Positions 61,977 to 64,000 of a DNA stretch of 64,000 nt are shown in pieces (the first letter of the stretch is position 1; each line of letters starts with the position of its first letter). The notes beneath the pieces are model-generated. The model saw only the letters and a list, made by a program, of their open reading frames with translations, searched no databases and was not told where the DNA came from. Both the position numbers and the translations under genes were made by a program. The stretch is from Vanessa cardui. Lineage: Eukaryota > Arthropoda > Insecta > Lepidoptera > Nymphalidae. The stretch spans positions 1,736,001-1,800,000 of the forward strand of contig NC_061131.1 of the NCBI RefSeq assembly GCF_905220365.1. The letters run 5' to 3'.

Positions 61977-62402
61977 TAATTACAGCACTAATTTTAATAA
62001 ATTAAGTATCGCTAAGTGGACCATTAGCCCGTCTGCTTACCTATATCTTAAAAAAACTACATATCTCTACTTACAATTTCCCAACCAAAAATAGTGTTAC
62101 TAGGACATATAAATACATACATATTTAAGGATTTTTTTTAAATAGTTTTAATGTATTTAGTTACTAATTGGCCCTGATTAACTATTGCATTTTTTATCGA
62201 TTACAAATACTTTTGAAGTTGCACTTGGCCGTTACGACACACCTATTTATTATTCTAGACTAATAATACGAATTATTAATATTACTATCTGGTTGGTATT
62301 TCAGCACGACTAAAATCTAAACAAATCATAATATTGGAAATTTGGAAATAAAGAGGGAGTCGCGGGTAACAGCTAGTATTAGTATACTATATTTATTTTC
62401 TG

Positions 62403-62686
62403 AGCTGAGATGGCTCAGTGGTTAGAACGCGTGCATCTTAACCGATGATTGCGGGTTCAAACCCAGGGCAAGTACCACTATATGTATGTGCTTAATTTGT
62501 GTTTATGATTCATTTCGTGCTGGCCGGTGAAGGAAAACATTTCTGCAATACAATTCTGCCACATGTGCATTCCACCAACACGCATTGGAACCGTGTGATG
62601 GAATATATTCCAAACCCTCTCCTAAATGGAAGAGGAGGCCTTATCTCAGCAGTGGGAAATACAGGCTGTTACTTTACTTTACTTTT
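62403..62686 (+). repeat. SINE family A copy, (TTTAC)n-tail subfamily
   Basis: 'gctgagatggctcagtggtt', 'gggttcaaacccagggcaag', 'actatatgtatgtgctta' linker, tail 'ctgttactttactttact'. A body deletion lies after 'gaaggaaaacat'. Confidence 0.9.
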
Positions 62687-63148
62687 GTACTTTTATATTT
62701 ATTTTCTCACTACACGTTATCTATAAAATGATAATTAAGCTCTGTGATATAATTAACGACGTTAAAGATAAAACAAAGAAGTACAATCTACATCAATAGC
62801 TAAGAAAATCTCTAGATTGATTACAATTAAGTTTTGAATTTATAATCCAAAACTTGATAAATATTAAAATTGTCTACTTTTTATACCCTGTCGTTTAAAT
62901 ATTAAATAATGACTCGTTTGGGCCTAAAGTCCACGCGATATTATTTATTGTCAAAGTTTTATTAAACACATCCAGATAATGAAAATAAACTTTGTGTCAC
63001 AATTTAAAATAATAATTCTCAGATAACGAAACGCCGCTGGAGACTACCTACATAAATATAACTAATCACAGATTATTGTGTTTAGTAGTTTCGCAGACTT
63101 GAAGTGATATGGAAGTGTGTTCGAAGTTTTAGTTTAAAAGTGTATAAT

Positions 63149-63177
63149 ATGATGGATACAATTGTTAAAGTATTTCA
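63149..63177 (+). CDS. Possible first coding exon of a downstream gene
   Basis: ATG ATG GAT ACA ATT GTT AAA GTA TTT CA is followed by a consensus donor 'gtaagtacc', giving MMDTIVKVF and a split codon. Upstream sequence looks like a 5' leader. The rest of the gene would lie beyond the window or in the remaining 800 bp, where no clear second exon is seen. Nothing identifies the product. Confidence 0.3.
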
Positions 63178-63179
63178 GT

Positions 63180-64000
63180 AAGTACCAAATCACTTTTGTT
63201 ATATTATAGGTTATTGAATTATTAACAGTTAGTACTTAAACATAGGTATAAAAATATGAATTTAAAAAAATATTGTATAAATTTTGACCGCGTGATTTTA
63301 TTGTCATTGAATTAAATTATGTTGTTAAATGTTTTATTCAGAGTTAATAAATAAATAAATAAAGTTATCGAAGTTATCATGAATATTATTTCATGTAAAA
63401 AATATAGTTTTCTTATTTAATTCGAGTATGTAAATACATATGTTTTAATACAAAGTAATATTAATCTTAATCACGGGTTTATATTCAATAAATAGCTTAG
63501 GTTAATTCAAGACAATTTAATGACTTTGACCTACCACTTATAAGTGATAATTACAATAATAATAAACATATATCATTTTTCCAATACAAAGAGTTTTTAT
63601 ATACCTATAATTTCTCAGTGCAATTATCTGTACCTAATAGTAATTTGTTTGCTCGTAAAATATAATTATCGAAGGTAAAAAATATTGGTTATATTGCTGT
63701 GTAGTCATTTACATTTTTTTTTGTCATATAATTAATATATTTATATAAAGAAAAATTATTTATTCAAACGAAGTCCTTGAATGTTTAAAAATTTGGATTA
63801 AAAATAGTTAATGTATAAATATTGATCGCGTGGAATGGTGGCAAGAATGCTAGCTGCATTTCCCCGTTGAATCATTTCTGATCCTCAGGGCAAAAAACGA
63901 ACCTACTGCCATCAGAGGAGGCAATATGTCGAGGTCATAGTCTTAATAAAATAATTAGCTCAAAGCGGGGCTCAAAGCATTTGCTATAATGTTATAAATA
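63180..64000. other. No gene seen; would be intron of the 63149 gene
   Basis: AT-rich with no repeat family identified; somewhat GC-richer at 63830-63970. Confidence 0.4.

Overview
This is AT-rich, repeat-dense eukaryotic DNA. It comes from a lepidopteran insect, most likely a butterfly: the many interspersed SINEs with tRNA-like heads resemble the Metulj-type and related short repeats of butterfly genomes (family recognition from memory, no search run). The spliced genes are ordinary conserved animal genes with short exons and consensus GT-AG introns.

Three protein-coding genes can be assembled exon by exon. BOLA1 (plus strand, 25102-26633, 2 exons, 108 aa) is a BolA-family iron-sulfur cluster factor. 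ash2/ASH2L (minus strand, 56742 down to 30331, 10 exons, 565 aa, every splice phase consistent) is the PHD/winged-helix plus SPRY subunit of the SET1/COMPASS histone H3K4 methyltransferase complexes. A 239-aa coiled-coil protein (plus strand, 57353-58967, 3 exons) is probably the augmin subunit HAUS4. ash2 and the HAUS4-like gene diverge from a shared 610-bp interval; BOLA1 and ash2 converge tail to tail. A likely first coding exon of a further gene lies at 63149-63177. Everything left of about 24.9 kb is intergenic repeat territory with a few decayed coding fragments.

Mobile elements dominate. There is one almost complete I-like non-LTR retrotransposon (19340-24870, 12-bp target duplication, a single frameshift in ORF2) sitting 231 bp upstream of the BOLA1 start codon. 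A 5'-truncated RTE-like LINE (16530-18261) lies inside a SINE with a 14-bp target duplication. There is a 408-bp hAT-type MITE with an 8-bp duplication, a TIR element family carrying a perfect CRE motif (3 copies), a second TIR family, a foldback family, and about 20 copies of one SINE plus many copies of several other short families. At least six nested insertions can be read directly.

The most interesting points are all in ash2: a possible alternative first exon inside its 17.9-kb intron 4 (ATG GCT G then a consensus donor, in the phase needed for exon 5); a 17-bp minisatellite with higher-order C-tract structure touching the exon 8 donor; unusual splice signals and very high GC around exons 7 and 8; and several perfect hairpins and tandem duplications in its introns. 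No CRISPR array, rRNA gene or functional tRNA gene is seen. I found no clear undescribed multi-gene system.
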